6,312 nucleotides of DNA from Clostridiales bacterium. GTDB taxonomy: Bacteria; Bacillota; Clostridia; Christensenellales; CAG-917. This document shows positions 1 to 5,625 of this stretch, piece by piece (within the stretch, counting starts at the first letter, position 1; the number at the start of each line of letters is the position of its first letter). The DNA lies in the NCBI GenBank assembly GCA_012800805.1, contig JAAZIO010000006.1:1-6312 (forward strand). The letters are read 5' to 3'. The position numbers and the translations under genes are program-made. The notes under the pieces were generated by a model that was not told the origin of the DNA, did not search any database, and saw only the letters and a program-made list of their open reading frames with translations.

Positions 1-1093
1 CGGTGTAGTCTACGTCCGCTTCGGTATTGTCTTTACCGAACGAAAATCTGATTGTGCCGTGAGCCAGTCCTAAGGGGACGCCGATGGCAAGAAGTGTCCT
101 TGACGGCTCAAGAGAGCCTGATGAGCAAGCCGACCCGCTGGAGGCGGCTATGCCTTCAAGGTCAAGTGAATACAAAATGGATTCGCCTTCAATATATCTG
201 AAAGAAAAAGAGGCGTTGGAGCAAAGCCTTTTATCTCGTGAGCCGTTGTAGCGCACTTCGGGTATCTCGCTTTCGACTCTTTTTACAAAGCGGTCTCTTA
301 GCGCCTTTATTTTCTTTGCGTTTTCCTCAAGTTGCTCCACGGCAAGTGTAATCGCCTTGCCAAGGCCAACGATGTTAGCCACATTCGACGTGCCGCCGCG
401 GTTGGACCTTTCCTGCTCGCCGCCCGTTAGGAGTTTTCCTATTTTAACGCCGTTTTTTACATACAGCGCGCCGATACCCTTGGGTCCGTAGAATTTGTGT
501 CCCGATAAGCTCAGCATATCGCAGCCAAGCTCTTTTACATCAATCTTTACGCTTCCAACAGCCTGAACGGCGTCGGTGTGGAACAATACCTTTTTTTCTT
601 TGCAGATGTCTGCAAGCTCTTTAACGGGCTGGATTGTGCCAATCTCGTTGTTTGCAAACATTACCGATACCAAGATGGTATCTTCGCGGATTGCTTTTTC
701 AAGGTCTGCGGGATTGACCAGGCCTTCGCTGTCCACATCAAGATAGGTGACCTCACAACCCAGTTCTTCAAGCTGGCGGCATGTTGTATATATCGCGGGA
801 TGCTCTATTTTGCTGGTTATTATGTGCCTGCCCTTTTCTTTATGCGCGATTGCCGTTCCCTTAACCGCCCAGTTGTCGGCTTCCGTGCCGCCTGCGGTGA
901 AGTAAATTTCGCTCGGGCGGGCGTTTATCGCGGCCGCAACTTCTTCTCTGGCTTTAAGGACCGCCGCAGCGCCTTCCCTGCCCAGCGTGTGCTGCGAGTT
1001 GGCGTTGCCAAACCGCTCCGTGAAATACGGAAGCATTGCATCCAAAACTTCTTTGGCAACAGGCGTGGTTGCCGCGTGATCCAAGTATATCAT
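1..1093 (-). CDS. Cysteine desulfurase, NifS/IscS type (3' end beyond window)
   Basis: This is a PLP-dependent enzyme that takes sulfur from L-cysteine, leaving alanine and an enzyme persulfide for Fe-S cluster assembly or tRNA thiolation in the cytosol. I translated 364 codons without a stop; the family is usually 380-400 residues, so only a short C-terminal piece is missing. Landmarks in order: DHAATTP at 5-11, GGTEADN at 68-74, the PLP-stacking His98 in IEHPA, Asp174 and Gln177 in HTDAVQA, the Schiff-base Lys200 in SGHKFYGPKG, and the catalytic Cys323 in SSGSACSSG. That last motif is the class I (NifS/IscS) form rather than SufS. The ATG lies 2 nt after the proA stop, with only a weak AAGAGA upstream, so translation is probably coupled to proA. 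The frame gives no choice between nifS, iscS and the tRNA-specific paralogues; the next gene, outside the window, would help. Confidence 0.95.
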   Translation of the reverse strand, partial: MIYLDHAATTPVAKEVLDAMLPYFTERFGNANSQHTLGREGAAAVLKAREEVAAAINARPSEIYFTAGGTEADNWAVKGTAIAHKEKGRHIITSKIEHPAIYTTCRQLEELGCEVTYLDVDSEGLVNPADLEKAIREDTILVSVMFANNEIGTIQPVKELADICKEKKVLFHTDAVQAVGSVKIDVKELGCDMLSLSGHKFYGPKGIGALYVKNGVKIGKLLTGGEQERSNRGGTSNVANIVGLGKAITLAVEQLEENAKKIKALRDRFVKRVESEIPEVRYNGSRDKRLCSNASFSFRYIEGESILYSLDLEGIAASSGSACSSGSLEPSRTLLAIGVPLGLAHGTIRFSFGKDNTEADVDYT

Positions 1094-1095
1094 AG

Positions 1096-2340
1096 TTATT
1101 CTCTTATCTGTCCGTTTCCTTCGACTATATATTTTACCGAAGTCAATTCTTTAAGCGCGATAGGTCCTCTTGCGTGAAGCTTTTGCGTGCTTATTCCCAT
1201 CTCGGCGCCAAGGCCAAACTCAAAGCCGTCCGTAAACCTTGTGGAGGCGTTGACGTAAACGCAAGCGGCGTCCACATTCTTTTCAAAATATGTCGCTGCT
1301 TCTTTGTTTTCGGTCACTATCGCTTCGCTGTGTTTGGTGCCGAATTTGTTGATATGGTCGCAAGCTTCCCCGACGCCGTCCACAACTTTGACCGTAAGTT
1401 TTAAGCACTCAAACTCCGTTGCAAAGTCCAAATCGGTTGCCTCTTTAACAAACGGGCAGCGCTTCATGGTTTCATTGCAACCCAAAAGCTCAACTCCGCT
1501 GTCTGAAAGCTTCTTTAAAATGTCGGGCAAAAATGTGTCCGCAAGGTCTTTATGAACCAGCAGCGTTTCCGCAGCGTTGCAAACGCTTGGACGCTGAAGC
1601 TTTGCGTTTAAAACGATTCTTTCGGCTATGTCAAGCTTTGCGTCCTTATCGACATACACATGGCAGTTGCCGCCGGCAGAAGCAATCACGGGCATTTTGG
1701 CGTGCTCAAGCACAAACTTTTTAAGCCCTTCCCCTCCGCGCGGTATCATGACATCTATAAGCCCTTCCATTTCAAGCATCTCGCGCGACTTTTCACGGCT
1801 GATGTCGTCAATAAATCCTATGCAGTCGCATAAAAAGCCTGCGTCCTTTAAAGCGTTGTAGGCTGTAAGATAGAGCGCGCGGTTTGAATTGATTGCGTCG
1901 CTTCCGCCCCTTAAAACAACGCTGTTGCCCGACTTTAAACAGAGCGCAAGCGCGTCTATTGTCACATTGGGACGGGCTTCGTAAATGATTCCTATAACCC
2001 CAAGCGGAGCTCTCACTCTTTTTATCCTCAGCCCGTTTTTAAGCGTCCTGTCTTCGACGATTTCACCTACGGGATCGTCTAAGGCTATTATCTCCTTAAC
2101 TCCGCTTATTATAGCATCTATCCTTTTTGGGTTTAAGGTAAGTCGGTCCAAAAAAGTGGTGTCTTTTTTGGTGTAAGCCTCGATGTCCTTTCTATTTGCC
2201 TCAAGGATTGCCTCTTTGTTTTTTTCGATGGCGCAAGCTATCGCCTCAAGCATCCTGTTTTTTTCCTCGGCGCTTATGGCGGCAAGCTTGTATGAAGCAT
2301 CCCTTGCCTTTTCGCAAATTTCTTTGACGGAAACGCTCAT
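1096..2340 (-). CDS. proA: Gamma-glutamyl phosphate reductase (ProA)
   Basis: ProA is the second enzyme of proline synthesis from glutamate. It reduces L-glutamyl 5-phosphate with NADPH to glutamate semialdehyde, in the cytosol, and is an aldehyde-dehydrogenase-fold protein. With the start chosen here it has 414 residues, the usual length. Visible family marks are PLGVIGIIYEARPN, the catalytic Cys254 in RPSVCNAAETLLVH, IPRGGEGL, and the C-terminal FGLGAEMGISTQKLHARGP. I chose ATG 2340 because GAGG lies 6 nt upstream and the yebC stop ends 1 nt before it (TAA-A-ATG). An in-frame ATG at 2352 would add four residues (MRNK) and overlap yebC, but it has a poorer ribosome site. The usual partner proB (glutamate 5-kinase) is not next to it: the neighbours are yebC and a cysteine desulfurase, so proB must lie elsewhere. 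Confidence 0.97.
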   Translation of the reverse strand: MSVSVKEICEKARDASYKLAAISAEEKNRMLEAIACAIEKNKEAILEANRKDIEAYTKKDTTFLDRLTLNPKRIDAIISGVKEIIALDDPVGEIVEDRTLKNGLRIKRVRAPLGVIGIIYEARPNVTIDALALCLKSGNSVVLRGGSDAINSNRALYLTAYNALKDAGFLCDCIGFIDDISREKSREMLEMEGLIDVMIPRGGEGLKKFVLEHAKMPVIASAGGNCHVYVDKDAKLDIAERIVLNAKLQRPSVCNAAETLLVHKDLADTFLPDILKKLSDSGVELLGCNETMKRCPFVKEATDLDFATEFECLKLTVKVVDGVGEACDHINKFGTKHSEAIVTENKEAATYFEKNVDAACVYVNASTRFTDGFEFGLGAEMGISTQKLHARGPIALKELTSVKYIVEGNGQIRE

Positions 2341-2341
2341 T

Positions 2342-3085
2342 TTATTCCTCATCTTCGTTTATCGTTATTATAGCATTATGATACACATTTTGCACATCGT
2401 CAAGCTCTTCCAGCTTATATATCATCTTTAAAAGCGTTTCCTGCTGGGCGGCGTCAAGCTCGATTTCGGTGTCGGGAATCATATCGACTTCCGACTGCAC
2501 TATTTTAACGCCCGCTTTCTCAAGGCTCTCACGAACCTGATTGAAATCGGAAGGAGCCGTTCTTATCTCAAACATCTCCTCATCTTCGGTAAGGATGTCT
2601 TCCGCTCCCGCGTCAAGAGCGTGAAGCATAAGCTCGTCTTCCGTTATGCTGTCTTTGGGGACTATTATAACCCCCTTTTTCTTGAACATATATGATACGC
2701 AGCCCGGCTGACCGAGCGAACCGCCGAATTTGTCAAACAAATGTCTGACATCGCCGGCCGTCCTGTTCTTGTTGTCGGTAAGCGCCTCTACAATGCAGGC
2801 GGTGCCGCCGATTCCGTAGCCTTCGTATGTGATTTCTTCGTAGTTTATTCCCTCGCTGTCGCCGCTCGCTTTCTTGATTGCGCGCATTATGTTGTCGTTG
2901 GGCATATTGTTTTCTTTTGCCTTTGCGATGGCGTCCCTAAGTTTGGGGTTGAAGTTGGGGTCCGCGCCGCCTTGGCGAACCGCAACCGCAAGCTCTCTTC
3001 CTATTTTTGTGAATATGTTAGCGCGCGCGGCGTCTGTTTTTCCTTTCTTTTGCGCTATGTTGTGCCATTTGCTGTGTCCCGACAT
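2342..3085 (-). CDS. yebC: YebC/TACO1-family protein
   Basis: The 247-residue protein has the usual YebC length and begins with the family signature [10 protein letters not shown], followed by [20 protein letters not shown] and the [15 protein letters not shown] segment. YebC proteins were long called transcriptional regulators; bacterial YebC and mitochondrial TACO1 are now linked to translation, where they help ribosomes through difficult stretches such as proline runs. That role is family knowledge and not visible here. The C-terminal half is very acidic (runs such as TEDEEMFE and the final NEDEE), against a basic N-terminal part, as in relatives. The ATG has GGAGG 4 nt upstream, a slightly short spacing, and follows the methyltransferase stop by 11 nt. 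Its own stop is 1 nt before proA. Position beside translation genes fits a translation role. Confidence 0.95.
   Translation of the reverse strand: MSGHSKWHNIAQKKGKTDAARANIFTKIGRELAVAVRQGGADPNFNPKLRDAIAKAKENNMPNDNIMRAIKKASGDSEGINYEEITYEGYGIGGTACIVEALTDNKNRTAGDVRHLFDKFGGSLGQPGCVSYMFKKKGVIIVPKDSITEDELMLHALDAGAEDILTEDEEMFEIRTAPSDFNQVRESLEKAGVKIVQSEVDMIPDTEIELDAAQQETLLKMIYKLEELDDVQNVYHNAIITINEDEE
2347..2350 (-). promoter_or_regulatory. Ribosome binding site that fixes the proA start
   Basis: GAGG on the minus strand ends 6 nt before ATG 2340 and lies inside the last codons of yebC. The alternative ATG at 2352 is upstream of this site and could not use it. This supports the shorter 414-residue ProA and suggests coupled translation with yebC. 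Confidence 0.65.
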
Positions 3086-3096
3086 AAGACCTCCGT

Positions 3097-3837
3097 TTAA
3101 TTTATGAAATACATTGCGATTCCCGCCGCGACCGCGACATTAAGCGATTCCATGTTGTTTTTCATGTCAATGCGAACGGTTTTTTTAGCGGCCTTTATAA
3201 GGCTGTCCCTTACCCCGTGCGCCTCGCTTCCGAGAATCAATGTTACGGGTTTATCTATTTTTAAGTTTTTTATATCCTCGCCGCCCATATCCAGAGCAAC
3301 GCCGTTGTATCCCTTTGCAAGATACAGCGCCTTGTCTTCGTCTATTACGGCAGTCCTGACTTTGAAAATCGCGCTCATCGACGCTCTAACGACTTTAGGG
3401 GAATAAGCGTCAGCGGACGAGAGCAAATAAATGTCGTTAAATCCCGCCGCTGCGGCGGTTCTAAAAATCGTGCCCAGATTTCCGCTGTCGGATACGCCGT
3501 CCAAAATGAGAGCGTTTCCGCCCGGTTCAAAAAATATATTGTCAGGTTTTTTAACAACCGCAGCCACCCCGTAGGGCGTTACGGTGTCGCTTAAAGACTG
3601 CATCACGCTGTCCGTAACCATATAGCATGGCGCCTTGCGGTTTGGTTTTTTAAATTCAAATTCCTCGGCGCGCCGCTCGGATACAAGAAAAAACTCCACC
3701 ATGGCGCTGTCGGGCATGTCATAGACCGAGTTTCCGCCCTCCACGAGAAAAAGCCCCGTTTGGTCGCGATACTTCTTCTCCGCGAGCGAGCGCGCAAGTT
3801 TTACGAATTTATTGGAATTTGAACTTATTATTTCCAT
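3097..3837 (-). CDS. SpoU/TrmH-family RNA 2'-O-methyltransferase
   Basis: This 246-residue protein is an S-adenosylmethionine-dependent SPOUT enzyme expected to methylate a ribose 2'-OH in rRNA or tRNA. Residues 1-95 look like the SpoU substrate-binding domain ([19 protein letters not shown], then GLFLVEG). The trefoil-knot methyltransferase domain follows: motif 1 [16 protein letters not shown] at 117-132 with Asn120 and Arg126, motif 2 [10 protein letters not shown] at 200-209, and motif 3 [14 protein letters not shown] at 230-243. The target nucleotide cannot be told from sequence, so I give no gene symbol; annotation pipelines often call such proteins 23S rRNA methyltransferase (RlmB-like). 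It starts 43 nt after rplT, with a terminator-like hairpin between, and I see no Shine-Dalgarno before the ATG. No better start exists: the conserved N-terminus begins right at this Met. YebC follows after 11 nt. Confidence 0.93.
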   Translation of the reverse strand: MEIISSNSNKFVKLARSLAEKKYRDQTGLFLVEGGNSVYDMPDSAMVEFFLVSERRAEEFEFKKPNRKAPCYMVTDSVMQSLSDTVTPYGVAAVVKKPDNIFFEPGGNALILDGVSDSGNLGTIFRTAAAAGFNDIYLLSSADAYSPKVVRASMSAIFKVRTAVIDEDKALYLAKGYNGVALDMGGEDIKNLKIDKPVTLILGSEAHGVRDSLIKAAKKTVRIDMKNNMESLNVAVAAGIAMYFIN

Positions 3838-3848
3838 CTTAATTAAAC

Positions 3849-3873
3849 AAATGCCGTGGAGACCACAGCATTT
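3849..3873 (-). terminator. Hairpin after rplT, probable (leaky) intrinsic terminator
   Basis: The arms AAATGCTGTGG and CCACGGCATTT pair over 11 bp (one G-U wobble) around a 3-nt loop. The tail reads TTTGTTTAATT, counting the paired Ts, which is only a moderate U-tract. The hairpin begins 7 nt after the rplT stop. It probably ends most infC-rpmI-rplT transcripts, but the next gene starts 11 nt beyond it in the same direction and no promoter is obvious, so read-through is likely. Confidence 0.65.
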
Positions 3874-3880
3874 GGATTTA

Positions 3881-4237
3881 CTATTTCGCTATAGCTTTTT
3901 TGGCTTGTTCGCAAAGAGCGGAGAATGCTTTTGCGTCGTTTATGGCCAGCTCGGACAGCATCTTTCTGTTAAGGTTGATGCCCGAAAGCTTAAGGCCGTG
4001 CATGAGCTTTGAGTAGCTGAGGCCGTTAAGACGCGCGCCCGCGTTGATTCTGGTAATCCAGAGGGAACGGAAGTCGCGTTTCTTTTGCTTTCTGCCCACA
4101 TACGCATAGTATTGCGATTTTAAAAGCTGCGTTTTGGCCAGACGGTAAAGCCTGTGCTTTGCTCCGTAGTAGCCCTTTGCCAGTTTCATTACTTTTCTGC
4201 GTTTTTTCTGCGCGTTGACTGCCCTTTTAATTCTCAT
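3881..4237 (-). CDS. rplT: 50S ribosomal protein L20 (bL20)
   Basis: bL20 binds 23S rRNA early and is needed for assembly of the large subunit. The 118-residue length is standard. The protein has a long basic N-terminal extension ([25 protein letters not shown], in shorter pieces [15 protein letters not shown] then KGYYGAKHR) and the conserved [19 protein letters not shown] core at 54-72, then the globular C-terminal domain with LSELAIND. In Bacteria the C-terminal domain can bind the operon's own mRNA; in Bacillus subtilis bL20 represses infC-rpmI-rplT by causing premature termination in the leader, and the leader upstream of infC here has the parts for that. GGGAGG lies 9 nt before the ATG. 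The gene follows rpmI by 17 nt and is the last gene before a hairpin. Confidence 0.98.
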   Translation of the reverse strand: MRIKRAVNAQKKRRKVMKLAKGYYGAKHRLYRLAKTQLLKSQYYAYVGRKQKKRDFRSLWITRINAGARLNGLSYSKLMHGLKLSGINLNRKMLSELAINDAKAFSALCEQAKKAIAK

Positions 4238-4254
4238 TTGCCTTTACCTCCCGC

Positions 4255-4452
4255 TTAGTTGTAGGGAAGGAGTTTTTTAAGATCCTTCACTCTAGTCACA
4301 TCGACATAATCGCCTTTTCTAAGTCTTCTCTTACGCTTAGTCGATTTCTTGGTCAAAATGTGGCTCTTTCCGGCTTTGCCTCTTTTATAGAGTCCGTTCT
4401 TTGTTACCTTAAATCTCTTCTTTGCGCCGCTGTGTGTTTTCTGCTTTGGCAT
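4255..4452 (-). CDS. rpmI: 50S ribosomal protein L35 (bL35)
   Basis: bL35 is a small, very basic protein of the large ribosomal subunit. The 65 residues match the family length exactly. The N-terminus [17 protein letters not shown] is the family signature, followed by a Lys/Arg-rich middle ([19 protein letters not shown]) and the short C-terminal [10 protein letters not shown] full AGGAGG sits 6 nt before the ATG, and the gene lies between infC (15-nt gap) and rplT (17-nt gap) in the universal infC-rpmI-rplT order. It should share the bL20-controlled leader of infC. Confidence 0.98.
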   Translation of the reverse strand: MPKQKTHSGAKKRFKVTKNGLYKRGKAGKSHILTKKSTKRKRRLRKGDYVDVTRVKDLKKLLPYN

Positions 4453-4467
4453 AAGGTGCCTCCTAAT

Positions 4468-4983
4468 TTATTTTTTGGTCGGAGGTGCTAAAATAGTGAA
4501 AATATTTCTGCCCTCCTGAGTCGGTTGCTTTTCGATGGTCACTCCCTCGCCTACAAGCTCGATGAATTCTTTCATTACATCGATGGCGAGCTCGGGACGA
4601 GCCTGCTGGCGGCCTTTAAGACGGATGGACGCTTTGACGCGTTTGCCCTCTTTTATAAACTTCGCGGTTTGAGCCGCAAGCCTTTTTGTGTCGCCGATGT
4701 CAATCGTTGCCGAAAGCCAAATCTCTTTAAGCTCCACAACGTGCTGATTCTTCTTCGCCTCTTTTTCTTTCTTTTGCTTTTCGTAGCGGTATTTGCCGTA
4801 GTCCATTATCTTGCATACGGGAGGAACCGCCGTCGGCGAGATTTTCACCAGGTCAAACCCGGCTTCATCGGCCATTCTTTGCGCTTCTTTGAGCGGAAAG
4901 ATGCCAAGCTGGCTGCCGTCCGATCCGATAAGACGAACTTCCCTATCTCTTATCGCGTCATTAATTTGAAGCTCTTTAATAAT
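4468..4983 (-). CDS. infC: Translation initiation factor IF-3, AUU start
   Basis: IF3 binds the 30S subunit, keeps it from joining 50S too early and checks the start codon and initiator tRNA. The first in-frame ATG (4875) would remove 36 residues of the conserved N-domain. Upstream of it the frame stays open and reads INDAIRDREVRLIGSDGSQ, then LGIFPLKEAQR, which is typical IF3 sequence, with no ATG, GTG or TTG. It reaches ATT-ATT directly after AGGAGGG. I take the first ATT (4983, 6 nt after AGGAGG), giving a 171-residue protein beginning M-I-K-E-L; the second ATT (4980, 9 nt) is also possible. AUU starts are known for infC in E. coli and Bacillus and let IF3 control its own synthesis. The linker signature KIMDYGKYRYEKQKK is at 58-72; the C-domain follows from about 85. 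Confidence 0.96.
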   Translation of the reverse strand: MIKELQINDAIRDREVRLIGSDGSQLGIFPLKEAQRMADEAGFDLVKISPTAVPPVCKIMDYGKYRYEKQKKEKEAKKNQHVVELKEIWLSATIDIGDTKRLAAQTAKFIKEGKRVKASIRLKGRQQARPELAIDVMKEFIELVGEGVTIEKQPTQEGRNIFTILAPPTKK

Positions 4984-4988
4984 TTTTT

Positions 4989-4995
4989 CCCTCCT
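4989..4995 (-). promoter_or_regulatory. Strong Shine-Dalgarno of infC
   Basis: AGGAGGG on the minus strand begins directly after the nine-U tract of the leader terminator and lies 6 nt before the first ATT codon. Its strength and position decide the start of infC: it points to ATT 4983 (or 4980) and is far too distant for the internal ATG at 4875. Confidence 0.85.
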
Positions 4996-5027
4996 AAAAA
5001 AAAATCGGAAAGCAAAAAAGCTCTCCG
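4996..5027 (-). terminator. Intrinsic terminator (attenuator) in infC leader
   Basis: CGGAGAGC and GCTTTCCG form an 8-bp stem (one G-U) around a loop of six Ts, followed by A and nine Ts. The U-tract ends exactly where the infC Shine-Dalgarno begins, so the terminator lies inside the leader and works as an attenuator rather than an operon end. Confidence 0.85.
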
Positions 5028-5113
5028 TGTATTTTGAAAAAACGATTCATTTTTTCAAAGAAACCCGCCGCAACGAAATGCGAAAGGTGAGAAAGAGCTT
5101 TCTGCTTGCGTAT

Positions 5114-5142
5114 ATAATACCACGATGTCAAAAACCAGTCAA
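5114..5142 (-). promoter_or_regulatory. Sigma-A promoter of infC-rpmI-rplT
   Basis: TTGACT (5142-5137) and TATTAT (5119-5114) are separated by exactly 17 nt, so each box differs from the consensus at one position. Transcription should start near 5107-5106. Upstream sequence is AT-rich. A 6-bp inverted repeat (GCAAAT-6 nt-ATTTGC, 5160-5143) touches the -35 box and may be an operator or only chance. Confidence 0.85.
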
Positions 5143-5160
5143 GCAAATGAGATTATTTGC
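5143..5160. repeat. Inverted repeat abutting the -35 box
   Basis: GCAAAT and ATTTGC are perfect complements separated by 6 nt, immediately upstream of TTGACT. An 18-bp palindromic site at this place could bind a regulator, but short AT-rich repeats arise easily by chance and no known operator consensus is matched. Confidence 0.35.
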
Positions 5161-5240
5161 CTTTTTGGCATTTTTAATAATTGACGGCTTTCATCTTTTT
5201 AATTTTATGGGTATTATTTAAAAAATTATTTTAAAAACTC

Positions 5241-5311
5241 TCAAAAAAGGAAGAAACGCTCAAGAGTTACCCCTACGGCGTTCCTACCCATGTATATATT
5301 CTCTCCCCCTC
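5241..5311 (-). other. Purine-rich block with hairpin and 16-codon frame, unknown
   Basis: Within AT-rich surroundings the minus strand changes to GGAGGGGGAGAGAATATA and then an ATG (5291) opening 16 codons, MGRNAVGVTLERFFLF, stop at 5241. The G-rich run is 9 nt or more before the ATG, a possible but long-spaced ribosome site. The same DNA can fold: AGGAACGC (5285-5278) pairs with GCGTTTCT (5258-5251), 8 bp with one G-U and an 18-nt loop; an outer AACTCT/AGAGTT pairing is also possible. It could be a dispersed palindromic repeat, a small RNA or a tiny peptide gene. I do not recognise it. Confidence 0.35.
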
Positions 5312-5598
5312 CAAAATTGTTGGTATGGTTTTAACGGATTTAGGAGATGCATATAAAAATAAAACTTTTAAGCCATAGATTGAATAATTGTATAATTATG
5401 CGTTTTGCCTAATGTATGTGAATAGATATTAGCACAAATAAATTCCTTGCGCCATACCTTCTACTTAAAAAGTCATAAATCTACAATTTTCGACAGCAAA
5501 GAAAAAATAATCGGCAATCAGGTCTTGTTTTTTTAATCAAATTAAATATTTTATAAAGAGATTTCAAAACCTTGTTTGATTTTATAAAGACATAAAAT

Positions 5599-5620
5599 AA
5601 AAAAGCGCCCTTAGGGCGCT
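5599..5620 (-). terminator. Intrinsic terminator of thrS
   Basis: AGCGCCC and GGGCGCT form a perfect 7-bp GC-rich stem with a 3-nt loop, followed on the minus strand by five further Ts, A and four Ts. It begins 5 nt after the thrS stop. The opposite strand has a weaker T-tract, so it may also act in reverse. It separates thrS from the infC operon. Confidence 0.92.
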
Positions 5621-5625
5621 AATTT

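Larger units (their letters stand above)
4984..5107 (-). promoter_or_regulatory. infC operon leader with antiterminator/terminator, probable bL20 target
   Basis: From the predicted start near 5107 the untranslated leader is about 124 nt. Three mutually dependent pairings can be read. The 5' segment AGAAAGCTCTTT (5103-5092) can pair over 12 bp, three of them G-U, with GGAGAGCTTTTT (5026-5015), which covers the 5' arm and loop of the terminator; this would be the antiterminator. Alternatively the 5' segment closes on itself (AGAAA-GCTC-TTTCT, 5103-5090) and the terminator forms. Between them lies a perfect 10-bp AT-rich hairpin (5059-5033). In Bacillus subtilis bL20 binds such a leader and favours termination; that this leader binds bL20 is inferred from gene context and layout, not from a matched covariance model. 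Confidence 0.75.
5143..5598. other. AT-rich intergenic region between thrS and infC
   Basis: About 450 nt lie between the thrS terminator and the infC promoter. Both strands are broken by stops and I see no protein of recognisable family. The right part is very AT-rich and carries a 12-nt direct repeat ATTTTATAAAGA at 5548-5559 and 5579-5590. The left part holds a purine-rich, more GC-rich block described separately. A small TGCC-TTTTT-GGCA hairpin (5158-5170) has a T-tract on the plus strand but only four pairs. I found no riboswitch or tRNA. Confidence 0.6.

Noticed and set aside
578..1177. Long plus-strand frame of 199 codons
   Set aside because: It is antisense to the cysteine desulfurase and the end of proA, both certain by their motifs; its product has no recognisable family features.
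2342..2352. ProA starting at ATG 2352 (418 residues), overlapping yebC
   Set aside because: The only good Shine-Dalgarno (GAGG, 2350-2347) is correctly placed for ATG 2340, and the extra MRNK is not typical of the family.
3885..3915. Possible promoter inside the end of rplT (TTGCGA and TATAGC) for the methyltransferase operon
   Set aside because: The spacing is only 15 nt and both boxes are poor matches, so I do not call it; its absence is mentioned in the findings.
4525..5037. Plus-strand frame of 170 codons opposite infC
   Set aside because: It is a shadow of infC and its leader; the Lys/Phe-rich tail comes from reading the terminator and U-tract backwards.
5158..5170. Small hairpin TGCC-TTTTT-GGCA with T-tract on the plus strand
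   Set aside because: A four-pair stem is too weak for a terminator, and no plus-strand gene exists that it could end.
5027..5221. Plus-strand 64-codon frame in the thrS-infC gap
   Set aside because: It covers the infC promoter and leader in antisense, has no good ribosome site and no family features. The region is fully explained by the minus-strand regulatory elements.
5548..5590. 12-nt direct repeat ATTTTATAAAGA, two copies 31 nt apart
   Set aside because: In such AT-rich sequence a repeat of this length and simplicity can arise by chance, and no other feature flanks it.
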